A stretch of DNA of 32,788 nt from Candidatus Saccharimonadota bacterium (GTDB lineage Bacteria > Patescibacteriota > Saccharimonadia > Saccharimonadales > Saccharimonadaceae), in assembly GCA_017460045.1 (NCBI GenBank), contig JAFUBU010000001.1, forward strand, positions 1 to 32,788. Direction: 5' to 3'. Of the stretch, positions 1 through 5,167 are shown in pieces; positions within the stretch are counted from its first letter, which is position 1; each line of letters begins with the position of its first letter. Under the pieces are notes generated by a model that had not been told where the DNA came from, did no database searches, and worked only from the letters and a program-made list of their open reading frames with translations. The translations under genes were made by a program, and so were the position numbers.

Positions 1-11
1 CTCGCGCCGAC
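1..11. repeat. Left copy of 11-bp terminal direct repeat
   Basis: The first 11 bases, CTCGCGCCGAC, are identical to the last 11 bases of the window (32778-32788). Either the sequence is a circular molecule with a short overlap, or this is a cohesive-end or other short terminal repeat. The proximity to the terminase gene favours a packaging end over an attachment site, because the integrase sits in the middle of the window. Confidence 0.55.
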
Positions 12-112
12 CCAGGCGGGTTTTAAGGTCTCGGAAGTACCTTTCGCGGCTTCTCGTCTCCCGTATCTAGTGCCTTCGGCTCTGAATAACGCTAAATATG
101 GGAATGAACCCC

Positions 113-144
113 GGGCGGGGGTTGCGATAACCGGGCGGGGGGGG
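113..144 (+). other. G-run tract, possible G-quadruplex
   Basis: Four runs of three or more G lie close together: 113-115, 117-121, 133-135 and 137-144. They sit within two copies of CCGGGCGGGG spaced 20 bp apart. The arrangement fits a G-quadruplex consensus, with one 11-base loop. Function is unknown. Confidence 0.45.
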
Positions 145-608
145 TCGGTCGATTAGCTGCGCCCCTCGCTCTCTCGCCTGGTTAGATTATCGCGTCCGCG
201 TCGCGATTTTCTCCCTCGCCGTTGCGAATCGGTTACAAGCCGCAAGAGATCGGCGAAAAAACCACAAGGGCGCCGTTTGCTCTCGACCGTCGCCTTCGGA
301 TTGAATCTTGGAAAGAGAAACGCGCCTAAAATTGGCGCCGTCGCTAACCCCTCAAATTTTGATTTTAAGCGCGGGCAAATTGCCTCCGGGTCTATTCGTA
401 CCCGCCGACCGTTAAAACGTCTAAAAACCGCCTTAAACGCGCCGCAATGGGCTAATATGAAAAAGCCCGCGCCTCCGGCGGCGTCGTTGCGCCGTTTCCT
501 CGCCCCTCGCTCGATAGGGGCGGCAAATCGTCAAATTAGGCTTTATAATCGCGCGTATCGCGCGCGCATACACAAGCGCGCCTACGGGCGCGCGCTCGTT
601 CTTTGAAC

Positions 609-671
609 TAAATAATTATTTATTTATTTATTTATATATATATCGCGCGCGCGCTCGCGCGGGCGCGCGCG
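609..671. other. AT tract abutting CG-alternating tract
   Basis: Short ATTT/TTTA repeats and a TATATATATAT run (about 609-642) are followed directly by about 29 bases of almost pure CG/GC alternation (643-671). Such an AT-rich block could unwind easily, and the CG alternation is a classic left-handed (Z) DNA former under supercoiling. In an otherwise high-GC phage this is the most extreme composition switch. It may mark an origin, a packaging signal or a transcription boundary, but nothing in the sequence decides between these. Confidence 0.4.
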
Positions 672-679
672 TAATGAAC

Positions 680-712
680 AACCCCGCGCCGATCTTGCGC
701 CGGGGCGGGGTT
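680..712. terminator. Hairpin at 3' end of repressor gene
   Basis: Inverted arms AACCCCGC (680-687) and GCGGGGTT (705-712) can extend inward by two more pairs after one mismatch. The hairpin lies just beyond the repressor stop codon on the minus strand. There is no clear T-run, so it may end repressor transcription only weakly or may simply protect the RNA end. Confidence 0.4.
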
Positions 713-718
713 GCGTTC

Positions 719-1555
719 CTAAATCCTTGTCGGGTCGTTGTTTTCGTTGTCTATACCTAGCTCGCGCCGTCGCCTGTCTCTAAGCTCCGACAAGCGGGCG
801 ATCATCGCGTCAAATTCCGCCGTTTCCGACGTCTTTTCAACATTACCGCCGGAGGCGTTTGCGCTCGGTTTTTTTGGGGGCGCGACGACTTGCGCGGGCG
901 GTTGAACGGGGGCGGGGGACTGTTGAATTACCGACATATTTTCAACATTGCAATCGACGGCGCCGACGTTATCGTATACCCGGGAAACGTAGCGGCGCGC
1001 CGTCCCATTCTCTCGCGCCGCTTTAAATTCCGCCTGGCGCTTGTTTACGGTCTCGTTGTACTTGCTTCGCCAATACGCGCGGCGCGCTTTTTCCGCCGCT
1101 TCTTCTTCTTCTTCGATTAGTCGCCGCGACTCTTGCGCCGCCGCCTCGATCTGCTCCTCTAGCTCCTCTTGCTCTCGTTCCTTTTCCGCCGCAATCTCGC
1201 GCTTGCGCTTTTCCTCGACGTAATGCCCGATAACCGACATAACGCGGGCTTGAATCGCCTCCGGCAGGCGATTCAAAAGCGCGCGAATATAGGCTAATTG
1301 TATCTCCTCGAACGTCGCGGCGGATAACGTCGGATCCCGAGGCGCGTCCATTTCTCCGGAGCCTTTTTCTAGCCATTCCCGGGAAACGTTGAAAACCGCG
1401 CAAATATGCGCGCGCGTCGCGGCCGACGGCTCGACGCGCCCCGATAACCAACACGAAACATTAGCTTTCGACGTTTGCAACTGACGGGCAAATTCCACGG
1501 CTTTAATATTACGCGCGGTCAAGATCGCCCGGATGCGGTCTTTCATTCCGTCCAT
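719..1555 (-). CDS. XRE/CI-like phage repressor with long charged coiled-coil
   Basis: 278 residues. The N-terminal 65 residues form an XRE-type helix-turn-helix domain (about residues 19-40, with pattern EFARQLQTSKANVSCWLSGR). This is the DNA-binding domain found in lambda CI-like repressors. Residues about 110-165 are a very Glu/Arg/Lys-rich probable coiled coil, and the C-terminal third is Pro/Ala/Asn-rich. I see no S24 peptidase (LexA-like) domain, so induction by RecA-driven self-cleavage is not supported; the coiled coil may provide oligomerisation. The ATG at 1555 is preceded by AAGGAG. A second ATG three codons on is possible. The gene is divergent from the early operon across a two-promoter switch region, which is the expected place for a lysogeny repressor. 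The class is confident; its role as main repressor is inferred from position. Confidence 0.8.
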   Translation of the reverse strand: MDGMKDRIRAILTARNIKAVEFARQLQTSKANVSCWLSGRVEPSAATRAHICAVFNVSREWLEKGSGEMDAPRDPTLSAATFEEIQLAYIRALLNRLPEAIQARVMSVIGHYVEEKRKREIAAEKEREQEELEEQIEAAAQESRRLIEEEEEAAEKARRAYWRSKYNETVNKRQAEFKAARENGTARRYVSRVYDNVGAVDCNVENMSVIQQSPAPVQPPAQVVAPPKKPSANASGGNVEKTSETAEFDAMIARLSELRDRRRRELGIDNENNDPTRI

Positions 1556-1623
1556 TGTGTAGACTCCTTAAAATTTTTTCTGTGGTCGTCGCGCCCCGTG
1601 TTTTCCCGGGCGCGTCGCCTTAT

Positions 1624-1651
1624 ATTATCGCGCCCTTTGGGGACTTTTCAA
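1624..1651 (-). promoter_or_regulatory. Leftward sigma70-like promoter for repressor
   Basis: On the minus strand, TTGAAA (1651-1646), a 16-bp spacer and GATAAT (1629-1624) form a good sigma70-like promoter about 70 bp upstream of the repressor start. Its -10 hexamer and spacing match those of the divergent rightward promoter exactly. The two -35 elements are about 40 bp apart, giving a back-to-back switch. Confidence 0.65.
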
Positions 1652-1675
1652 AACTTTTTCAGGAAAATTTGAAAA
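1645..1675. promoter_or_regulatory. Candidate repressor operator between divergent promoters
   Basis: Nested inverted repeats lie between the two divergent -35 boxes. The outer arms are TTTTCAAA/TTTGAAAA (1645-1652/1668-1675) and the inner arms are TTTTC/GAAAA (1656-1660/1663-1667). The inner element is retained in the second copy of the promoter block at 2533-2603, while the outer left arm is lost there. This is the natural binding site for the adjacent XRE repressor, by inference. CTTGACAAG at 1691-1699 is a second small dyad that overlaps the -35 box. Confidence 0.4.
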
Positions 1676-1720
1676 TCTGACCAAAAACCGCTTGACAAGT
1701 TTGGAATTTTGACGATAATA
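1650..1720 (+). repeat. 71-bp direct repeat, copy 1 (promoter block)
   Basis: This 71-bp block is identical to 2533-2603. It includes the rightward promoter TTGACA (1692-1697), a 16-bp spacer and GATAAT (1714-1719). Similarity resumes at the same offset (883 bp) for TCAAGATTGAAAG at 1727-1739. Confidence 0.9.
1692..1719 (+). promoter_or_regulatory. Rightward early promoter, copy 1
   Basis: TTGACA (1692-1697) and GATAAT (1714-1719) are separated by 16 bp. The promoter lies upstream of the first early gene at 1809 and inside the duplicated block. The -35 box overlaps a CTTG-A-CAAG dyad that could be an operator half. It is the counterpart of lambda PR by position. Confidence 0.7.
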
Positions 1721-1761
1721 GACGTGTCAAGATTGAAAGTTAAACCGCGCCAACCAAGGAC

Positions 1762-1791
1762 GGTTGAAAACTTAAACGATAATCTTCAACC
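1762..1791 (+). promoter_or_regulatory. AAACGATAAYCTTC motif in leader hairpin, copy 1
   Basis: The motif AAACGATAATCTTC (1774-1787) recurs four times in the early region. Here it sits in a possible RNA hairpin with arms GGTTGAA (1762-1768) and TTCAACC (1785-1791), in the 5' leader of the first early gene. A following AAAGG (about 1797-1801) is the likely ribosome binding site. Confidence 0.4.
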
Positions 1792-1808
1792 CCTCGAAAG
1801 GTGAAACA

Positions 1809-2168
1809 ATGACCAACACGCAAAACACTTTCTCCGTTATCCTCGACGACCTCGCGCGCGCTATGTTTGAACTCGCCGCCGACCCGCTCAATGAACTCGA
1901 CGTCGACGCGACCGACAGCCTCGAATATATGGGCAAGCGCCTCAACTATCGCGCCCGCGCTATCCAAGACGCCGCGACCGACGACGAACGCGACGCCGCC
2001 TGCCGCGCCGCCCTCGCTTTCCTCGAATCTGATATCCCGCGTCATGGGCTCGCCCTCCTTGCCGCCGTTGGCGCCGCCGACCTTTACCGCGCCCGCGTCG
2101 CTCGACGCTACGCCGCCGCGCGTTGTTTCGCCCTCAACGCCGAAGGCGTCCTTGTCTATCTTGGATAG
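1809..2168 (+). CDS. Hypothetical early protein, 119 aa
   Basis: Not recognised. An acidic N-terminal half rich in Asp/Glu (motifs such as DVDATDSLEYMGKRLNYRAR) leads into an Ala-rich helical C-terminal half. No signal peptide or membrane segment is evident. It is the first gene after the rightward promoter at 1692-1719, with leader and AAAGG site before the ATG. Its place next to the lysogeny switch and its promoter arrangement fit an early regulator or host-interaction protein. It occupies the first slot of a cassette whose second copy (2533-3555) carries an unrelated protein in the same slot. Confidence 0.65.
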   Translation: MTNTQNTFSVILDDLARAMFELAADPLNELDVDATDSLEYMGKRLNYRARAIQDAATDDERDAACRAALAFLESDIPRHGLALLAAVGAADLYRARVARRYAAARCFALNAEGVLVYLG

Positions 2169-2180
2169 AATAACCGACCG

Positions 2181-2203
2181 CCCCCGGGGGAGTCCCCCGG
2201 GGG
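2181..2203. terminator. Strong GC hairpin after first early gene
   Basis: CCCCCGGGGG (2181-2190), the loop AGT and CCCCCGGGGG (2194-2203) give a ten-pair all-GC stem with a three-base loop. No T-run follows, so it may be an attenuator, RNA stabiliser or partial terminator rather than a textbook terminator. A diverged equivalent sits at 3058-3084, in the same place relative to the second cassette. Confidence 0.5.
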
Positions 2204-2208
2204 CAATA

Positions 2209-2258
2209 CCCCCGCGAAAACACTACACAAAACGAAAGGCTTTAAAATGACCAAGCAA
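2209..2258 (+). repeat. Cassette junction repeat, copy 1 (leader and first codons)
   Basis: About 50 bp here match 3091-3141 with only one extra A in the second copy. The repeat covers CCCCCGCGAAAACACTACAC, the CGAAAGGCTTTAAAATG start leader and the first codons (MTKQ) of the next gene. The genes diverge completely right after this shared start. Confidence 0.85.
2230..2249 (+). promoter_or_regulatory. Conserved translation-start leader, copy 1
   Basis: CGAAAGGCTTTAAAATG precedes and includes the ATG at 2247. AAAGG is the likely Shine-Dalgarno, 8-9 bases upstream. The same leader, with CTTTT or CTTCT in place of CTTT, precedes the genes at 3130, 3740, 4729 and 5165. Late genes instead use a plain AGAGG-type site with variable spacing. 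Confidence 0.7.
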
Positions 2259-2477
2259 AAGATCGCCCAAAAGATCGCGAACGAATTAGAACGCTTGTCC
2301 GTCGCTTTTAACGCGGCGGAAAACGACGCAACCGCCGCCGTCGAATGCCTCCAGGATAATGCGGACGACTACGCCTGGATGCTATACGATTTAAAATCGA
2401 CGCTAGAAACGCTACGGCGCGCCGTATTAGACGCGCAACACGTCGTCGACCGTCTCCCCGAATCTTTCGACGACTAG
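2247..2477 (+). CDS. Hypothetical early protein, 76 aa
   Basis: Not recognised. A small acidic protein, predicted all-helical (long heptad-like stretches around LERLSVAFNAAENDATAAVECL and LKSTLETLRRAVLDAQHVV), with no membrane segment. The start is set by the conserved leader with AAAGG. Its first four residues (MTKQ) and upstream DNA match those of the gene at 3130, but the proteins are otherwise unrelated by eye. The small size, acidity and early position resemble host-takeover or anti-defence proteins; this is inference only. Confidence 0.65.
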   Translation: MTKQKIAQKIANELERLSVAFNAAENDATAAVECLQDNADDYAWMLYDLKSTLETLRRAVLDAQHVVDRLPESFDD

Positions 2478-2532
2478 AAAAATTTTTTGGCGCGTTTCGC
2501 TCGAAAAAACGCGGGGCGCGCCGCTATTCCGT

Positions 2533-2603
2533 AAAACTTTTTCAGGAAAATTTGAAAATCTGACCAAAAACCGCTTGACAAGTTTGGAATTTTGACGATA
2601 ATA
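2533..2603 (+). repeat. 71-bp direct repeat, copy 2 (promoter block)
   Basis: Identical to 1650-1720. It carries a second complete promoter, so the early region has two identical rightward promoters 883 bp apart. Confidence 0.9.
2575..2602 (+). promoter_or_regulatory. Rightward early promoter, copy 2
   Basis: TTGACA (2575-2580), a 16-bp spacer and GATAAT (2597-2602), identical to the promoter at 1692-1719. It would drive the gene at 2670 and those beyond it. The CTTGACAAG dyad is also preserved, so both promoters probably answer to the same regulator. Confidence 0.7.
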
Positions 2604-2610
2604 TAACTAT

Positions 2611-2630
2611 CAAGATTGAAAGCAATCTTG
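2611..2630 (+). promoter_or_regulatory. Perfect 8-bp inverted repeat after second promoter
   Basis: CAAGATTG (2611-2618), a four-base spacer and CAATCTTG (2623-2630) form a perfect dyad starting about nine bases past the -10 box, near the expected transcription start. It could be an operator or a 5' RNA hairpin. Copy 1 has only the left arm (CAAGATTG), so the two otherwise identical promoters may be tuned differently. Confidence 0.45.
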
Positions 2631-2669
2631 AAACGCAACCCCTAAACCTACAAATTAAGAGGCTACACA

Positions 2670-3047
2670 ATGAAAGAAAACAGGAATAACAACGTCGTCG
2701 TCAAACTTTTCAGCATCGCGTCGAAACTCTATAAGATCGCCGACGAAACGCGCGCGACCGCGACTGGCTCCGACTATTTCGCCGCGCACGGCGCCGCCTG
2801 CGTCCTTGAACCGTGGCAAGACGTCGACGCGCTCCGCCCGTCGCTCGCTTATACGCGCGGCGTTGCCGCCGACGTCCTGCCGATCAATAAGACGCTCGCC
2901 GCTCTCGTTGCGAACGTCGCCCAGGCGGCTTATTATCTTGCGTCGATCGACGCCCTCGACGACTCGCAAGCCGCAACCGTCGCCCGCGCGATTGGCTTGA
3001 CGCGCCGCGTTGAAATCGGCGGCGGGCACGCCTGGTTGAAATGGTAA
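2670..3047 (+). CDS. Hypothetical early protein, 125 aa
   Basis: Not recognised. A mostly helical, Ala-rich protein with a basic, Asn-rich N-terminus (MKENRNNN) and a C-terminus ending in GGGHAWLKW. No signal peptide or membrane span is apparent. It lies directly behind the second copy of the promoter block, in the same slot that the 119-aa gene at 1809 has behind copy 1, yet the two proteins do not align. The start ATG follows GGCTACACAATG, a leader style also seen before 6740. Confidence 0.65.
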   Translation: MKENRNNNVVVKLFSIASKLYKIADETRATATGSDYFAAHGAACVLEPWQDVDALRPSLAYTRGVAADVLPINKTLAALVANVAQAAYYLASIDALDDSQAATVARAIGLTRRVEIGGGHAWLKW

Positions 3048-3057
3048 CGCCCGCGAC

Positions 3058-3084
3058 GTCTCCCCGGGGACTCCCCCGGGGGGA
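3058..3084. terminator. GC hairpin after second cassette gene
   Basis: A G/C-rich imperfect inverted repeat around TCCCCGGGGACTCCCCCGGG matches the perfect hairpin at 2181-2203 in position and character. No T-run follows. Likely an attenuator or RNA-stabilising stem between the paired genes. Confidence 0.45.
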
Positions 3085-3090
3085 CAAGCT

Positions 3091-3141
3091 CCCCCGCGAA
3101 AACACTACACAAAAACGAAAGGCTTTAAAATGACCAAGCAA
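3091..3141 (+). repeat. Cassette junction repeat, copy 2
   Basis: Matches 2209-2258 apart from one inserted A. It includes the start leader and the MTKQ codons of the gene at 3130. Confidence 0.85.
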
Positions 3142-3555
3142 TCAAGCGACCCCCGCGACCGAATGTACGAACGCAACCTCCTAAACGAACGCCGCGCCTG
3201 CGCTAAGCTCTTTAATTTACACCGCGCCGCGATTATTAAAGCGGCGAAAAAGAACGCCGACAAGCTCGATTTGGACGTCGACGACCTGCCTCTCGGTTAC
3301 GCCTCCGACCCTATCACGCCGGCCCAAAAATTCAACGGTTACGACCGTAACGGGCGCAACTCGACCGATCTTAATACAATCGTCGGCGAACTCGACGAAC
3401 TCGCCACCCTCGTTTCCGCCGTCGACGAAACGGTACGGGTTGAACTCGCCGCCGCCGTCGTCGCTTTAAAGTCTTTCGACGTATGGTACGGCGCGCTCTG
3501 CCGCCGCGACTGGTACCCGTCTAACCTAACTGAGAACGCCCTCCGCGTCGCCTAA
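3130..3555 (+). CDS. Hypothetical early protein, 141 aa
   Basis: Not recognised. The N-terminus is basic and Arg/Asn-rich (DRMYERNLLNERRACAKL). A middle segment DLDVDDLPLGYASDP is acidic, and the C-terminal half looks helical. The start is fixed by the conserved leader CGAAAGGCTTTAAAATG. It is the second-slot gene of cassette copy 2 and shares only its first four residues with the equivalent gene at 2247. It is followed by about 180 bp with two hairpins, one of them a good terminator, so it probably ends this transcription unit. Confidence 0.65.
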   Translation: MTKQSSDPRDRMYERNLLNERRACAKLFNLHRAAIIKAAKKNADKLDLDVDDLPLGYASDPITPAQKFNGYDRNGRNSTDLNTIVGELDELATLVSAVDETVRVELAAAVVALKSFDVWYGALCRRDWYPSNLTENALRVA

Positions 3556-3572
3556 CAACCAACAAGGAACGG

Positions 3573-3608
3573 GCGCGGGGCGCCTTTGCCGTCTCCACGT
3601 CCCCGCGC
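3573..3608 (+). terminator. Hairpin with T-rich tail
   Basis: Arms GCGCGGGG (3573-3580) and CCCCGCGC (3601-3608) enclose a 20-base loop and are followed by a pyrimidine-rich stretch with TTTCCTTTTTC. This could be a weak terminator or a processing stem downstream of the 141-aa gene. Confidence 0.4.
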
Positions 3609-3679
3609 TCTGTTTCCTTTTTCTCGCTCGTTAATGGGGCGCCGCGACGCGCTCGCCGCTCCCCTCTATGATTTTAAAC

Positions 3680-3700
3680 CCCCGCCTCCGGCGGGGTTTT
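3680..3700 (+). terminator. Rho-independent terminator
   Basis: CCCCGCC (3680-3686), the loop TCC, GGCGGGG (3690-3696) and TTTT make a textbook intrinsic terminator. It separates the two cassette units (1650-3555) from the following gene run that begins at 3740. Confidence 0.75.
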
Positions 3701-3721
3701 AAACGGCTTTAAAACGCTTTA

Positions 3722-3742
3722 AAACGAAAGGCTTTTAAAATG
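3722..3742 (+). promoter_or_regulatory. Conserved translation-start leader, copy 3
   Basis: CGAAAGGCTTTTAAAATG sets the ATG at 3740. Just upstream, CTTTAAAACG-like units occur twice in tandem, suggesting local slippage duplication of the leader. Confidence 0.65.
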
Positions 3743-4372
3743 GACTTTTCGCCCGTCCTTGCTTTGAATCGCACCGAACGTTCCGCCCTCTCTTTCGCGC
3801 TTGAGTTGACGGCGGATTTTTTAGGGGTTGACGTCGCCGACGTCCTCGCAAAATCTTTCGCGCGTCAAATTGAATCGTTCCCGGGTGGGACGAATTACCC
3901 CGCGACCGTCGAGATCGACTCGACCGCGCCGCAAGACGCCGCCCCCGCTCCGACCGACTCCCCGCAAACGTTGCGCGTTGATCTTTCCGGGAAGTCGGCG
4001 CAAAAGTTGCGCGCAAACTTTGCGCGCGCACTCTACGACGACGACCTGAAAAAGGACGTCGTCGACCGCGCAACCGCCGCCGTCGTCGCCAAACTCGCCT
4101 CCAAGAATGAGATCAACCGCGCTATCGCGGGGGCGGTTAGATCGGCCAAAGACAACGCCCGCCGTGGGCTTGAACCGACCCGCGCCTGGTTGCTTTTCTA
4201 CCCGTATCTGAAGGGGATTTACGAAAGAAACGGCGTCGCGTTCCCTAAACTCTCCCCCGTCCTTGAAAAAGAACCGCCGGAGATCGCGTCGAAACGGGAA
4301 ACGGAAGAAAAGGAACGGGCGGCGCTCCAGGCGGCGCTCGTCGATCTCGACCGGCGCGACGCGGAAAATTAA
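3740..4372 (+). CDS. Hypothetical early protein, 210 aa
   Basis: Not recognised. Order of regions: a helical N-terminus (residues 1-50), a Pro/Ala/Asp/Thr-rich flexible linker (about 55-85), a helical middle (about 88-150), and a highly charged Glu/Lys/Arg-rich C-terminal tail (about 170-210) that may be a coiled coil. No membrane segment is seen. Start chosen by the conserved leader; the terminator at 3680-3700 lies just upstream. Its stop codon runs into the AAACGATAACCTTC motif. Function is unknown. Confidence 0.65.
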   Translation: MDFSPVLALNRTERSALSFALELTADFLGVDVADVLAKSFARQIESFPGGTNYPATVEIDSTAPQDAAPAPTDSPQTLRVDLSGKSAQKLRANFARALYDDDLKKDVVDRATAAVVAKLASKNEINRAIAGAVRSAKDNARRGLEPTRAWLLFYPYLKGIYERNGVAFPKLSPVLEKEPPEIASKRETEEKERAALQAALVDLDRRDAEN

Positions 4373-4413
4373 AACGATAACCTTCACGGGGGCGCGCGAC
4401 CTTTTCGCGCCCC
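4372..4413 (+). promoter_or_regulatory. AAACGATAAYCTTC motif plus hairpin, copy 2
   Basis: AAACGATAACCTTC (4372-4385) starts on the stop codon of the preceding gene. It is followed by a hairpin with arms GGGGCGCG (4389-4396) and CGCGCCCC (4406-4413) and a pyrimidine tract. The next ATG is 28 bases beyond the hairpin. The same order of motif, G-run stem, pyrimidine tract and start recurs at 6626-6740. Confidence 0.5.
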
Positions 4414-4440
4414 TCGCTCTCCCCGAATAAGCCCGAAACA

Positions 4441-4704
4441 ATGACCGACCGAATAAACGACGCGCGCGACCTTAACGACGCCCTTTTCAACCTTTTCGCG
4501 CGTTGCTCTGAAATCGCAACGACCGACCGCGCGGCGGAATCTTACGTCCGCGCGTATATGGACGCGGGGAACGCCGCCGCGCGATCTCTCGCCGTCCTTG
4601 CCGCGCTCCGAACGTTAGCCGGGCGCGGTATCGCCGCCGATCTCTCCCCGCGCTTGTTGCGCTCCATCGCCGGGACGCGACCGGCTCAAACCTCCCTTTT
4701 TTAA
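4441..4704 (+). CDS. Small early protein with possible clamp-binding tail, 87 aa
   Basis: Not recognised as a family. A predicted helical, Ala/Arg-rich protein with two likely helical hairpins. The C-terminus reads RPAQTSLF. The last five residues, QTSLF, resemble the bacterial beta sliding clamp-binding pentapeptide (consensus QL[SD]LF), which often lies at a free terminus. If real, the protein could dock on the host replication clamp. The match lacks the consensus Leu at position 2, so this is suggestive only. It lies between the motif-hairpin element at 4372-4413 and the 139-aa gene at 4729. Confidence 0.6.
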   Translation: MTDRINDARDLNDALFNLFARCSEIATTDRAAESYVRAYMDAGNAAARSLAVLAALRTLAGRGIAADLSPRLLRSIAGTRPAQTSLF

Positions 4705-4710
4705 ACTTTA

Positions 4711-4731
4711 AAACGAAAGGCTTTTAAAATG
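4711..4731 (+). promoter_or_regulatory. Conserved translation-start leader, copy 4
   Basis: CGAAAGGCTTTTAAAATG sets the ATG at 4729, seven bases after the stop of the preceding gene begins the leader. It is identical to copy 3. Confidence 0.65.
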
Positions 4732-5148
4732 GACTCTTACGACGTGAACCGCCGCCGACTATGCGCGGAATTGCGCGCGCTCGCCATCGACCTCGACGAC
4801 CTCGACCTCCCCCAAATGCGCGACCTTATGCGCGACCGCGCGCTCGCCCTGCTTTGTCTCCCTGCGGATAAACTCAACTATCAAAATATCCTATACGCGC
4901 GGGACGTAATGCTCGATAACGTGCCGGGCGCGATTGCGCGCGGCTCCAAGCCGTGGCGACTCTCCCCTGAATTGTACGAAACAATCAAGCGCGACGCCAT
5001 CGATCTGTGTAGGATTATCGCGGCTTATATCCCCGCAACAGAAGTCGGCGCCGTTGGAGATCGCGTCGTAATCGACATTGACGACGACGTCTTCGACGAC
5101 GACGCCGACGAATATTGGAACAATCCGCCGCGCAATTTCTCCCTATAA
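4729..5148 (+). CDS. Hypothetical early protein with acidic tail, 139 aa
   Basis: Not recognised. A helical N-terminal domain rich in Arg/Leu/Asp (residues 1-100) is followed by a strongly acidic C-terminal segment (about 111-130, DIDDDVFDDDADEYW). Acidic tails of this kind occur in DNA-mimic inhibitors and in chaperone-like proteins. Neither role is shown here. The start is set by the conserved leader, and the gene is separated from the next by 16 bp. Confidence 0.65.
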   Translation: MDSYDVNRRRLCAELRALAIDLDDLDLPQMRDLMRDRALALLCLPADKLNYQNILYARDVMLDNVPGAIARGSKPWRLSPELYETIKRDAIDLCRIIAAYIPATEVGAVGDRVVIDIDDDVFDDDADEYWNNPPRNFSL

Positions 5149-5167
5149 ACGAAAGGCTTCTAAAATG
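5147..5167 (+). promoter_or_regulatory. Conserved translation-start leader, copy 5
   Basis: CGAAAGGCTTCTAAAATG (one T-to-C change from copies 3 and 4) sets the ATG at 5165 and rules out the longer in-frame extension that begins at 5078 inside the previous gene. Confidence 0.65.

Larger units (their letters stand above)
1..718. other. Gene-free left end with hairpins and repeat tracts
   Basis: No convincing gene lies in these 718 bases. The only open frame of note, a TTG-started Arg-rich frame at 277-606 on the + strand, looks spurious. The stretch holds two copies of CCGGGCGGGG (111-120 and 131-140) inside a G-run tract at 113-144. It also has a hairpin with arms AACCCC/GGGGTT (107-112/118-123), a hairpin CGCCCCT/AGGGGCG (501-507/516-522), an AT-rich tract (about 609-642) running straight into a CG-alternating tract (643-671), and a hairpin near the repressor 3' end (680-712). 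If the genome is circular, this DNA adjoins the region upstream of the terminase, so packaging or replication signals are plausible. That role is inferred. Confidence 0.6.

Noticed and set aside
277-606. Open frame of 109 codons on + strand
   Set aside because: TTG start without ribosome site, Arg/Ala/Asn-rich composition unlike the neighbouring genes, hairpins within it, and no recognisable domain.
3821-4441. 206-codon minus-strand frame opposite the 210-aa early gene
   Set aside because: Arg/Gly/Val-rich antisense translation; the + strand gene has the conserved leader.
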